Notes under the pieces: generated by a model
The model's database searches: none
Told to the model about the DNA's origin: nothing
The model's input: the letters and a program-made list of their open reading frames with translations, nothing else
Made by a program: the position numbers and the translations under genes
Source: Ceratopteris richardii
Taxonomy: Eukaryota > Streptophyta > Polypodiopsida > Polypodiales > Pteridaceae
Direction: 5' to 3'
Length of the DNA stretch: 64,000 nucleotides
NCBI GenBank assembly: GCA_020310875.1
Contig: CM035415.1
Span: 195,114,432 to 195,178,431, forward strand
Shown here: one piece after another, positions 52,701 through 62,100 of the stretch
Position numbering within the stretch: position 1 is the first letter of the stretch
Layout of the letters: each line of letters opens with the position of its first letter

Positions 52701-55700
52701 GAGCGTATGAGCCTGTTAGGAAAAGTAATAGAATAAGTAATCCTCCCCAAGAAGCTTGTGCTCCAGCCATCTATGGGAACGAGGAGAGAGCCAACGATAG
52801 AATAAGCCCTCCTTCCCAGGTTGCTTATGTGCCCAATTCTACGGAGCCAGACACTTCTTCTTCTATGAATCGGTTTGCACCAGATTTCCTACGAGAGATT
52901 CAAGAAGACAAATGGGATAACGAAAGTGAGGTCGCCCCTCCATTTGAACTTGTGGACGATGCACACGACCAATTCCCACAAGATATCCCATCCATTTACG
53001 GGGAACATGAGAGTACTCAGTCTCATGAGAGATTGGACTTTGAGTCTAATTCCATACAAGAGCTACCCCACTTCAGAGGCCCATGGGAAGCAAAGTCCAC
53101 ATGTATGAGAGCACCCACAGTCATGGTAAGGAACGATGACTCGGTCATATCAAGGAACACGGAGGTAGTAAAGAACACCAAGGTGCAGCGCGATTCCACT
53201 TTGGAAGAACTGCCCAAGGATAGACCAGAAGCGCGAAAATATGTAGCCAGTCAGGTAACTGAAGTTGCAAAACCTTGTTCCAAGGGAGGATCCCATAGGA
53301 CAGTGCCAGAAATTCCCTTGGACAAGATAGGAGATATGTGTGAAGGTGAAGAAGGGAACACCTATCTTCCCATCACCTACCAGGACTACACCACAAAGGC
53401 AATTTTGGACTCACGTGCAGGAGTTGCAATTGCCACTACTTCCCTTTGGAAGCGTTGGGGCAAGCCAGCACTCAGGCCAACGAGAATGAAATTGCAGATG
53501 GCCGATGGTCATATTGAAAGACCCCTAGGATTGCTCGAAGGAATAACTCTCACCACTTGTGGTGTTGAGTTTGAGCATAGTTTTGCTATATGTGACTTCA
53601 GCAAAAATCATGCCTATGAGATGATTTTGGGAAGACCATTTATGCGACAGTTGCAAGTGGTACAGGATTGGGGGACCAATTCCTTGTACCTGCAACACTT
53701 AGGTGTTACGACCAAAGTCAATCTCAAAGATTACTCTCATAGGGATGTACCTCCTATCCAGTGGAATCCCATCCATAGAGCCAAAGATGATACGGAATCT
53801 GTGCATTCCATAGGGTCTGGATCCTCATGGATGCATGAAGACACCCACTTATGGATGTGCAAGGTAGCAGTAGAAGAAGAGAAGAGAGAGAAAGCCAGAG
53901 AGGTAGGTGCGAAAGAAACCCATAGATCAATCCAAGACCCAGCCTATGCACCTGTAGTTTTTCCAGACGAAGAATTTGAACCTCACGGTTGGGCAGAAAT
54001 CTTAGCAACAATGGATGTAGCCATCAATGAAGAACAATGGACACCTCACTGTGATGAGGATGGCTATGACATTTCAGTCTTCTCCATAGAGCCAATCATG
54101 GGAGAGGCAGTTCTAGAAGAATGTGAACCTAGCCCTGATGCATTTGAGGATGCAAGTGACTCCGATCTAGAGTCAATCATTATGGACCCACCATTTGCAT
54201 CAGATGAAGAATACTTCCATGAAATAGAATTTCAACCCCAGAGGCATGGAGAGGTTACAAATGATGTAAGATTAGCAACACATATGACCCCGAAGGAAGA
54301 AGGAAAGAAACGAAAGAAGAAAGAAGTTTCACCAGAGGAGGAAGAATCTTTGTTTGAGGTCCCAGAAAATTTTAAGAAGTATGAGATAGATGACAGGAGA
54401 GTCATGATAAGAATGCCTAAACGAGAAGCACAATCAAGAGAGGCCTATGATAACAAAGAAACCACCAAGAAAATATTAGTGGCCATAGAAGAAGGAGAGG
54501 AGAGATGCACGTATATAGGCCATGACCTGACAGAAGAAGAAGAGCATGAATTGATTGCCTTGCTAAGAGAATACAGAGATGTATTCGCTTGGAGTTACAA
54601 GGATTTGAAAGGGGTTGACCCGGACATATGCTCACACACTATTCCCATGACCTCAGATGCTAAACCCTCTAAGCAAAAGCCTTATACATATAACGATAAT
54701 TACGCCGCTAAGATCAAAGAAGAGATAGATAGACTGGTTGAAGCTGGATTTATCTATGAAATTGAGCACACTGAATGGGTATCCCCCATCGTAGTGGTGC
54801 CCAAGACGAATGGCAAACTGCGTGTGTGCATTAACTTGAAAAAGGTTAATGCCGCCACAATTCGAGATAACTATCCGCTTCCCATAACAGAACATCTCTT
54901 AGAAAGAGTGGCAGGCAAGGAAGTGTACAGCTTCCTTGATGGATTTTCGGGCTACAATCAAGTAGCCATAGCTCCAGAGGATCAGCATAAGACAGCCTTT
55001 GCCACAGAATGGGGCATTTTTGCTTTTAGAGTAATGCCATTTGGGCTTACCAATGCACCAGCCACCTTCCAGAGGCTGATGTGCCATGTGTTTAAGGAGT
55101 TCCTGAGGAAGAGTTTAGAAGTCTATGTTGATGATCTCTGTGCTCATTCTATTGTTAGACAAACCCATATTCCTGAACTCAGACAAATCTTTGGCAAATG
55201 TAGAGAATATCAAGTCTACCTGAACCCAGAAAAGTGCGTTTTTATGGTCAGGCAAGGCAAGATTCTAGGACACATAGTGTCAAAGAATGGCATATCTACT
55301 GACGAAGAAAAGGTGCGAGCCATAGCAGAGCTACCTAGGCCAAAGAATGTAAAAGAAGTACAAGCTTTCATGGGGCACTGTGGTTATTACCGACGATTTA
55401 TACACATGTATGCTGTCATTGCAAAGCCCATGTACGGACTTCTGACAAACTTTGAGTGGACGGATGAATGTGAGAATTCCTTCCAGGAGCTTAAACGAAG
55501 ATTGTGTTCAGCACCAATCTTGACCACACCAGATTGGAATAAGCCATTCCACGTTCATGTTGATGCATCCAATTATGCTATTGGATGTGTGCTCGCACAA
55601 CCTACTGGTGAAGGTAATATGGATCTTCCAATTGCCTATGCCAGTAGACAATTGAATGCGGCTGAACGGAATTACACCACCACAGAGCGCGAAGGATTAG

Positions 55701-56218
55701 GCATGGTATATGCAGTCAAGAAATTTAGACACTATTTGCTTGCAAATAAGTTTAAATTTTTTACTGATCATCAGGCATTGTTATATCTTGTAAACAAGCC
55801 ATGCAATACAGGAAGATTAGTGAGATGGTTTCTCTTGCTAATGGAATACGATTTTGAGGTTGTGGTAAGGAAAGGTAGGACTCATTTGAGAGCAGATCAC
55901 CTCTCTAGGCTCACATCGGGAGAAGCCCCACAAGGAGTGTCAGATGACCTTCCTGATGCTAACTTGTTTAATTTGGAAGTTATACCGCAGTGGGCTAAGC
56001 CATTGGTACCAGTATTGACCTACGGGCCTAATCATCCAGTCGTAAATACACGGAATAGAGAGGTTGTAAAAGCCCAGAAGTACCACATCATGGCAGGAAG
56101 CATGTACAAGCACACAGATCAAGGGATCTTGGCTTGTTGTGTAGAAGAGGATGAGTACGCTAAATGGTTGCAATTAGCACATGTAGGTGCGTTAGAGCAA
56201 CACCATTCAAAGCAATGA
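49751..56218 (+). CDS. gag-pol: Element D gag-pol: capsid, protease, RT, RNase H, first integrase zinc module
   Basis: 2155 residues, same frame as the N-terminal piece. It has a capsid-like domain (TLRPTQLVKSMKNYFDG, 50460-51000) and zinc clusters CYTCGGDHMANVC (51131), CYRCQGDHFIRDC (51722) and CQDCGKEHLLRDC (51808). A polyproline run lies at 52170-52250, with tandem PP[QS]EA[HY]-type repeats at 52590-52830. The first protease near 53400 reads LDSRAGVAIA, where A and C have D-S-G. RT spans 54700-55420 with YVDD at 55124-55135, RNase H 55550-55910, and the first zinc-binding module starts near 56040. TGA at 56216-56218 falls inside that module where A has Gly. Confidence 0.92.
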   Translation: MVQIRNPDQSIGLEHPAVKFENGAYLDKEGTIYVVTSHPDRTDEFGNVILEADLGDLEQGNMGAEPRTPRGKSVLTRIITPEWVPQDNKSIELLLNRETDEAFWRYKSNQPTDIGNIMIYEFKDPDSPGRVTYLDHASERIFVVTENDRHAYTWKGEFIFPQPRSNVSYGHPGAGTSQAHGTQRDRSRDRPEVSFANPVGRERTRTETNRVEPEMHRAHRNQRNVDGFPLPRPREHTRTLRPTQLVKSMKNYFDGTGDPYDHVAEFKQVLRAEQVEDLFTQYNAFGLTLGNTALTWFQPLDERQFRSIDQLLEAFIVEFSKSGIRHNTSSLIHSFKQTPQETVRLAGRRFRQYLERCPISELPTSAKQVALFLDGLLSTKLRSYVYLKDPRTIEECVRMCIDIEDNLGEELELSKIYKDSDSASSHSSTQSTSIEELAEKVAQKLGVTSKQIPRFAPAKRCYTCGGDHMANVCPIMAQPQVNPNSQYCTIERKYTNHTAQDCAYNKQAVRQPYPQPYQQGRYQNQYPPPPQYARPQQTYQPQYQAQQRPQPVLAQQPPNPANVIPVKYAVAEENLNRAIVPVTPLISESDPSDHSFDSTHVDSPQAYYMQSPEHGESYYSEEPSEPSWESDYTNVMYANPNPRPQPRQVRPPFPRGPCYRCQGDHFIRDCPLPPPTQNQSVTIQGFCQDCGKEHLLRDCPKNPNNMPKITPINVIGLVVDASGSVTSTTPMQVVTRAQALQQNQEASQEKGPEASETESVTKKRTRAWKDSRERMKRQWAKKMSELEESIRETKARITELTTQTPSHIIPPPPLPSPSDPPPPPPPHQIPPPPRVGSVLADPTPEDLNMMLKAYQARIHEGPTITDHEKCYPRAELELERTKICAKMVELAQTMFEASRLFNISSSAKTQLLFNGLLERIEKLIAQSEKEPAPQREERARERISQPLQEAHVPPQEAYLPPQKSHEPPSKAYVPPQVTYIPSQRAYEPVRKSNRISNPPQEACAPAIYGNEERANDRISPPSQVAYVPNSTEPDTSSSMNRFAPDFLREIQEDKWDNESEVAPPFELVDDAHDQFPQDIPSIYGEHESTQSHERLDFESNSIQELPHFRGPWEAKSTCMRAPTVMVRNDDSVISRNTEVVKNTKVQRDSTLEELPKDRPEARKYVASQVTEVAKPCSKGGSHRTVPEIPLDKIGDMCEGEEGNTYLPITYQDYTTKAILDSRAGVAIATTSLWKRWGKPALRPTRMKLQMADGHIERPLGLLEGITLTTCGVEFEHSFAICDFSKNHAYEMILGRPFMRQLQVVQDWGTNSLYLQHLGVTTKVNLKDYSHRDVPPIQWNPIHRAKDDTESVHSIGSGSSWMHEDTHLWMCKVAVEEEKREKAREVGAKETHRSIQDPAYAPVVFPDEEFEPHGWAEILATMDVAINEEQWTPHCDEDGYDISVFSIEPIMGEAVLEECEPSPDAFEDASDSDLESIIMDPPFASDEEYFHEIEFQPQRHGEVTNDVRLATHMTPKEEGKKRKKKEVSPEEEESLFEVPENFKKYEIDDRRVMIRMPKREAQSREAYDNKETTKKILVAIEEGEERCTYIGHDLTEEEEHELIALLREYRDVFAWSYKDLKGVDPDICSHTIPMTSDAKPSKQKPYTYNDNYAAKIKEEIDRLVEAGFIYEIEHTEWVSPIVVVPKTNGKLRVCINLKKVNAATIRDNYPLPITEHLLERVAGKEVYSFLDGFSGYNQVAIAPEDQHKTAFATEWGIFAFRVMPFGLTNAPATFQRLMCHVFKEFLRKSLEVYVDDLCAHSIVRQTHIPELRQIFGKCREYQVYLNPEKCVFMVRQGKILGHIVSKNGISTDEEKVRAIAELPRPKNVKEVQAFMGHCGYYRRFIHMYAVIAKPMYGLLTNFEWTDECENSFQELKRRLCSAPILTTPDWNKPFHVHVDASNYAIGCVLAQPTGEGNMDLPIAYASRQLNAAERNYTTTEREGLGMVYAVKKFRHYLLANKFKFFTDHQALLYLVNKPCNTGRLVRWFLLLMEYDFEVVVRKGRTHLRADHLSRLTSGEAPQGVSDDLPDANLFNLEVIPQWAKPLVPVLTYGPNHPVVNTRNREVVKAQKYHIMAGSMYKHTDQGILACCVEEDEYAKWLQLAHVGALEQHHSKQ

Positions 56219-56245
56219 ACCTTACAGACTCTAAAGAGATTCGGA

Positions 56246-58948
56246 GTGCATTGGCCAACTATGGAAGCGGATGTCCACAAGTTGTGCAAGGAATGCCCAA
56301 TCTGTTGCACTAAACCACCTGTGGAACATGCCACTCTCTATCAAGTATCCATTGCGCCAGATTGGAGCGAACCACTAGTATCATTCCTGAGGACAAACAC
56401 ATTCCCTCCAGACATGACTCTGGCTAGGAAAAGGAGTTTAGAACAAGAAGCCTTGGATTACTCACTCATTGGTGATATTCTATATAAGCGCGGTAAAGAT
56501 GGTTACGTGAGATTGTGTGTCCATGAAAGTGAGTATCTTAAGATCTTAGAAACTGCTCACCAAGGTGTAGCAGGAGGACATTTTGGACCGGATCGGGTGA
56601 TCAAGGCAATTCTATTTGCGGGTTTCTGGTGGCCGACCCTTCACATGGATGCACATACCTATGTGAAACGGTGCGATGTATGTCAGAGGACTCAGTATCC
56701 TATACGCAAAGATGAGATGCCACTGAAACCTATGATGGGTGGACGTGCATTCTCTAAGTGGGGAATAGACTTCGTAGGTCCTATTAATCCCCCAGCTAAG
56801 GGTTCTCATGCGGAATACATCATTGTTGCGACAGATTATCTCACCAAGTGGGTAGAGGTAAAGGCTACGACAAAGAACGATGCTCAAACAACTGCCAAAT
56901 TCTTGTTTGAGAATGTATTCACAAGATACGGGCTACCTATAGAGCTTGTAAGTGATAGAGGCACTCATTTCTTGAACGAAGTGATTGAAAATCTACTCCA
57001 AGAATTCTTGGTAATACACAAGAAGTCTGCCCCTTATCACCCTCAAGCTAATGGACAAGCTGAGAGCACTAATAAGATCTTATGCAATGTACTGACAAAA
57101 TTAGTGAACACTAAACGCTCTGATTGGGACAAGCAGCTACACCATGCTGTTTGGGCATACCGAGTTGCCTACAAAACGGTACTCCAAGCCACCCCCTTTC
57201 AGATGGTATTCGGTCAAAACGTTGTGCTACCCTTGGATTTCCTGATTCCTACGTTGAAAGTAGCACAAGAGCACGAATGGACAGGCCATGAACTCTCCTC
57301 TAGGATTTTTGACCTTGAACGATTAGGAGAAACACGACTGAGAGCCGCTGCAGGAATATATGCAGCCAAGAAGAGACAGAAGGCATACTTTGATGCCCAC
57401 GTAAAGGATAAGGGTTTGAAAGCAGGAGATCTAGTTTTAGTTTATACACTGAAACAACACGCAAGGAAGCTAGAAAAGAGAGGCTATGGACCAATGATCA
57501 TCAATAGGATCTCCACGAGTGGTGCAGTACAATTAGCCACATTAGAGGGTGATGTTCTCCCTAACTATATTAGCGGTTGTAGAGTCAAGTTGTATCAGGA
57601 ACCCCTCACGGAGGAAATGCTCAGCCGACTCAATACTGCTAAGAAACGCAAAGAGGAAGAAAAGCGCATTCGAGAAGAGGCTCAAGCAGAAGCTTTAGAA
57701 CGCATCAGAAGGATGAAGCTAAGAAGGCAAGGTAGAGATCAGACTAGAGCAAATGACTATGCAGATCAAGGATGTCCCATGGCCATGTGTGAAGTTGCAG
57801 GAACAAGCTCGCATAGAATAATCGATAGACGTCCTTTCATAACCATAGATATGGGACGAGGAAAGAGTGCAAGAACCGTAAGAGCCTTGATTGACTCAGG
57901 AGCAGCCACTAGTGCTGTTAGAGTGTCTTACTGTCAAGAGTTGCAGTTAACTGTCAATCCTGTGGAAGCATATCTCATAGGATTGGGAGGCGTGGAAACC
58001 CCTTGCATGGGCGAGGTGGAACTTCCCCTCTACATTCATGATGAGGCAATGACAGTTAAAGTACTGGTGTGTCAGGATGAGGATCTCACTGAACCTCTTG
58101 TCCTGGGTCAAGATTGGATCTATGACCAAGCAGTCAATTTAAACCTAAGAAGTGGACTTCTCCAGGTTTGGATCAATCATAGTCGAGTTACAGTAGAATT
58201 AGACAATGGAGCACTCAAGGAACTAGGAAAGGCACAGACTCCTGGTCCTTCCAGGGGTACACATGAAGATGACCATGCTGTTCTTGTCCAAAACTATGTG
58301 TTGCAGAGGAATGATATTCGCCAAAAAGGAGTCAGGAATGCAACGGAACTCCCTTCTTTTCCAAAGGCCAGAAGGAGGCAGCAACCCAAGGTGGATCAAA
58401 GGCAGAAGAAGCAGAGTACTACCTATGTCCGAGATCAAAACTACCTGCTCAACAAAATGTCCCAGAAAATAAACCATGTGTGGGTGCGGAAAGGCGAACA
58501 ACCGGTTGCACCACCGTCAATGACACGGGCGAAGTTTCTTATTAATAACCCACAACATGACATTAATAAGAAGTCTTGCAGAAATTCTCCTGCTAATGTG
58601 AAATCTATTTGGGTGCCCAAGAAGTCGATGAAGGCTAGCCCACAATCAAGACAAATTTGGGTGCCTAAGGCTTGCTTGAGGGCACAAGTAGCTACGTCGA
58701 GGCCACAACTTAAACAGCATAACGCAGCTACGCATACTGCCCGTATTCACTCGTTCTCAACGCTCAAGAACACACCAAGACCCAAGAGCATGCATGTAAT
58801 CAATTGTAAATGGGTCCCTAAAAAGCCTCATTTTCAAACCGCGACACCGAGAAAGCTCTCTAGAGTCTCTACGAAACCGAAAGCAAAGCCCATCCACTGC
58901 ATTTGGCAGCCTAACACCTGTCATAAACCCCCCGACCCCAATTTGTAA
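56246..58948 (+). CDS. pol: Element D pol: second zinc module, integrase core, second protease, W-x-P-K tail
   Basis: 900 residues, same frame. It completes the first zinc module (CKECPICC), then the second (HQGVAGGHF ... CDVCQR, 56550-56690). The DDE core has KWGIDFVGP (56758), SDRGTHFLN (56953) and NGQAESTNK (57052). A GPY/F-like KRGYGPMIINRIS and a charged helix follow. The second retropepsin-like domain is LIDSGAATSAV at 57889 with VLGQDWIYDQ near 58100. The basic tail carries WVRK, IWVPKK, IWVPKA, KWVPKK and IWQP between 58482 and 58905. All catalytic residues of integrase are present. The protease after integrase is the unusual feature. Confidence 0.92.
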   Translation: MHWPTMEADVHKLCKECPICCTKPPVEHATLYQVSIAPDWSEPLVSFLRTNTFPPDMTLARKRSLEQEALDYSLIGDILYKRGKDGYVRLCVHESEYLKILETAHQGVAGGHFGPDRVIKAILFAGFWWPTLHMDAHTYVKRCDVCQRTQYPIRKDEMPLKPMMGGRAFSKWGIDFVGPINPPAKGSHAEYIIVATDYLTKWVEVKATTKNDAQTTAKFLFENVFTRYGLPIELVSDRGTHFLNEVIENLLQEFLVIHKKSAPYHPQANGQAESTNKILCNVLTKLVNTKRSDWDKQLHHAVWAYRVAYKTVLQATPFQMVFGQNVVLPLDFLIPTLKVAQEHEWTGHELSSRIFDLERLGETRLRAAAGIYAAKKRQKAYFDAHVKDKGLKAGDLVLVYTLKQHARKLEKRGYGPMIINRISTSGAVQLATLEGDVLPNYISGCRVKLYQEPLTEEMLSRLNTAKKRKEEEKRIREEAQAEALERIRRMKLRRQGRDQTRANDYADQGCPMAMCEVAGTSSHRIIDRRPFITIDMGRGKSARTVRALIDSGAATSAVRVSYCQELQLTVNPVEAYLIGLGGVETPCMGEVELPLYIHDEAMTVKVLVCQDEDLTEPLVLGQDWIYDQAVNLNLRSGLLQVWINHSRVTVELDNGALKELGKAQTPGPSRGTHEDDHAVLVQNYVLQRNDIRQKGVRNATELPSFPKARRRQQPKVDQRQKKQSTTYVRDQNYLLNKMSQKINHVWVRKGEQPVAPPSMTRAKFLINNPQHDINKKSCRNSPANVKSIWVPKKSMKASPQSRQIWVPKACLRAQVATSRPQLKQHNAATHTARIHSFSTLKNTPRPKSMHVINCKWVPKKPHFQTATPRKLSRVSTKPKAKPIHCIWQPNTCHKPPDPNL

Positions 58949-59151
58949 ATTCATCCCCACTTGCTAACTTCATTAGTCTCCTAGGATTACCCAAGCATTA
59001 ACCACACACACGTGCACCGAACACTTACTAACCCATTATTCGCTCCCGACCCTTATGTTAATATTGTGATGGGAACAACGGTCCTCACTGGTCCTGTACA
59101 ATATTAACACCTGTTTGTATATTCTCACAGAGACAGACAGCAAGAAGTAAA
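58949..59151 (+). promoter_or_regulatory. Pol-ORF3 spacer of D with candidate 3' splice site
   Basis: The 203-base gap contains branch-like TTAAC/CTAAC words and a T-rich tract ending TATTCTCACAG at 59130, 21 bases before the ORF3 ATG. Comparable acceptors precede ORF3 in A and C. ORF3 is in a different frame from pol, so splicing or reinitiation would be needed. Confidence 0.5.
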
Positions 59152-62100
59152 ATGGCAGATACAGTAGGAACTAGCTCCCAGGCAGGCTCCAGCCCACAAG
59201 TGATGGATATCGAAAGTCTTCCAGTCGAGGAGGAGTTAAAGGAAAGACCAGCGGCATTACGGGCATTGCACGCAATACCAATTCAGAATCCCCCGCAGGG
59301 ACACACAATGCCGGTGGGCAAAGCCTCACATTGGTTCAGTGATGTTGCTGGCCCCCTGGGTGAAGGCACGTATATGTGGGAATCCGAAGTCGAATTCAAT
59401 GGACGATGGGGCCGATACCATTTCTTTACCAGGGAATTTGAAAGGCTGCAAAATAACGAAGGACTTAAGCCGATCTGGAAGAAGGCAGGGCTTTATGACT
59501 ACTTCAAGTCCCAACTACCAAAGCCAGATTTCCTCAGATGCTCATATCTAATTAGTACCCTCACCCCCAGCAAAGACAAGAAAGGATACAGCTCCTTTGT
59601 GCTCCCATCACTCACAAGGGGCAACGAGCTGAAGCGTTTCTGCTTAACTATCAATCTGGTAAGAGAAGCACTCGACATGCAGGGAATGCACATTCCAACA
59701 GAGAAAGAGACAATGGTTCCAGACAACATGAAGAACAGGAATCTGACAAAGCTGAAGGACATGGTTGCAATGACACCCACGATCGCCATCCACTTACGTA
59801 TGGTCATGCAACATTTCGCCTTCCCCGCGCAGGATAGATTCACAATGCCTCCCAAAAAGATTTGGTTTAGCCTCTACCTAGCGGATGCTTTTGAGTTGAC
59901 CATCAATATGCCCCACTGGATTATCGACCAGATTCATATGGCTCATCAGAGATGGTATAAGAAGCAAAGATCTGTATTGTATGGTTGCTGTGCACTCACA
60001 AGAATTGTATACAGATGTCTCGCCTATGATGTACCGGTGCAAAGGGCTCTGATCTGGTCCAGAGCTCAGGAATTTCAACGCAGATTATCAGCTGTAGGGC
60101 CTCCCTCAAAGAAGATGCGAGGCACCGTCCAGATGCCTTGTGCACAAGCTCGCGGGGCAACCCTGACGCCTGAGACAACCCCCAGACTCCCCCGACGAGT
60201 GCAACCGTTTACTATCAGGCTACCCAGGCACAGCACAGATGGCCCCAATCTTGTATTCCCACCAGTACCGACTGATCTGGAGTTCCCGCATGGGTTCACT
60301 CTAGAGGACTTAACTAACGAAGAAGTTGCAAGAATCATAGAAGCTGTAAATGCAGAAGTTGAAGAAGAGCAAGCCAGTGGACAGCAAACGGTCCCAGATC
60401 AAGCACAGCCCAGCCAACCAGACGTAGTCAACGTGGACACTGAAGAAGAAGCTCATGGGGAGACACAGGGCAGACACTCAGAAGCAGAAGAACAAGAGTA
60501 TGATCCAGAAGCCCTACAAGTACTGGAAGGTGCCCCCGCCTACACTAGCGCATTAAAGAAGCTTTATGATACAATGAACCGAGTTCAAGAGCAACACAGG
60601 CTCTCATTAGCTGCGGGTAAAGCTCTCATGAACCAAATTCTGGAGGAGGAAGGTGTGGACGAACAGTACCGTGCCACCTTGGAAATGATATCAGATGCTT
60701 TAGGAGTACCAGAAACGGTGCATACCGCACTAGTGCACTCACGAAGAACAGAGAGAAGATATGGAAGACGCCCCCCACGCACGGGAAAACAAATGAATGT
60801 ATTAGGATCAGGACCACAAGGCACACCCACAACCACTGGCACGACACACACAGTTCACGCCACCGAGGAAGCCCACACATCGAGTGCACCCCCATCACCT
60901 CCCTTACCACCTTCTCCCCCACATCGACCTCACTCACCTCCCTCTACCACTGTAACCTCCACTGTCACCACCTCTGAAACCACTACACACATCAACACAC
61001 AAACCATCAGTCCACCCACGCACTCTACTTCCACTGAAAACACGAGTTTAACTACAGCCACGATACACCTCACCACCCCGAGCACACTTCCTAGAAGTTC
61101 ACAATTACACACACCTCTATACACATTCACAACCCTCACCGCTACCACAATCCCCATATTCACAGTCACTCCCACCACGAACCCCACTTTCATGGAGGTA
61201 TCACCCACCTCTGCACCTCTCCCATCCCCCATTTACCCACAATCTCCCATTCCCCCACCGCCCCCCTCACCCGTCCCCAGTACTGCATTCACAACCCCCT
61301 TTCCCTTTCCCTACCCCTCTGCATTCAATACTATTCCTCTCGGTAACCTATTTAATAATATGCATCAATGTATGGCCCAACTCCAACAACATTACCAACA
61401 CTTGGACGACCAACATACAAGGCTCTTCCAACGCCACGAAGATCTCCAAGAAAGATGTAGGGATCTTGAAGAGCAGAAGCAGCAATTAGAACAGAAGCAC
61501 GTGACATTACAGGAGCAATACGCACAATTAGAAGCCAACCCACCTCAAACAGATGATGAAGAACGACGACATATGGACGAGCTCCTCCATTCTCAGATCA
61601 CAGAGAACATGAAACTTCGACGGAACTTGGGCCTCCTCTGCAAGCATATGTCGACCGCGTTAGAAGAGAATAAGAGATTACAGAAACAGAACGAAGAAAA
61701 CCTGGAAGCGGCCATGGAGGGTTCCCCACAAGAGATTGACCCAGAACGATTCAAGGCGATACCCTCTGAGAATATGCAGGTGGTGTTAGAAACTCATGCA
61801 GACTTAATGGAGGCCCATGCCGCTTTAGAAAAAGAAAGAGATGAGTTACGAAGACAATTGGCCACTCGACAAACAGAACCCAGCCCGAGCATAACCGCAG
61901 CAGAAACATCTGAAGAGGTCAGTAAACTCCGGGCCGAACTTGAGGAATTACGCAGCAAGGTTATGCAATATGAGCGTCAGCCCTCCCCTCTGGTAGACCC
62001 CGAGCCTGACGACCTGGTGCCAATTGAGGTAGAAGAAACATTTGAGGATCCCTATGTCCCGATGCCAACACCCGGAGGTAAGCGCATAGAACAGGGCATG

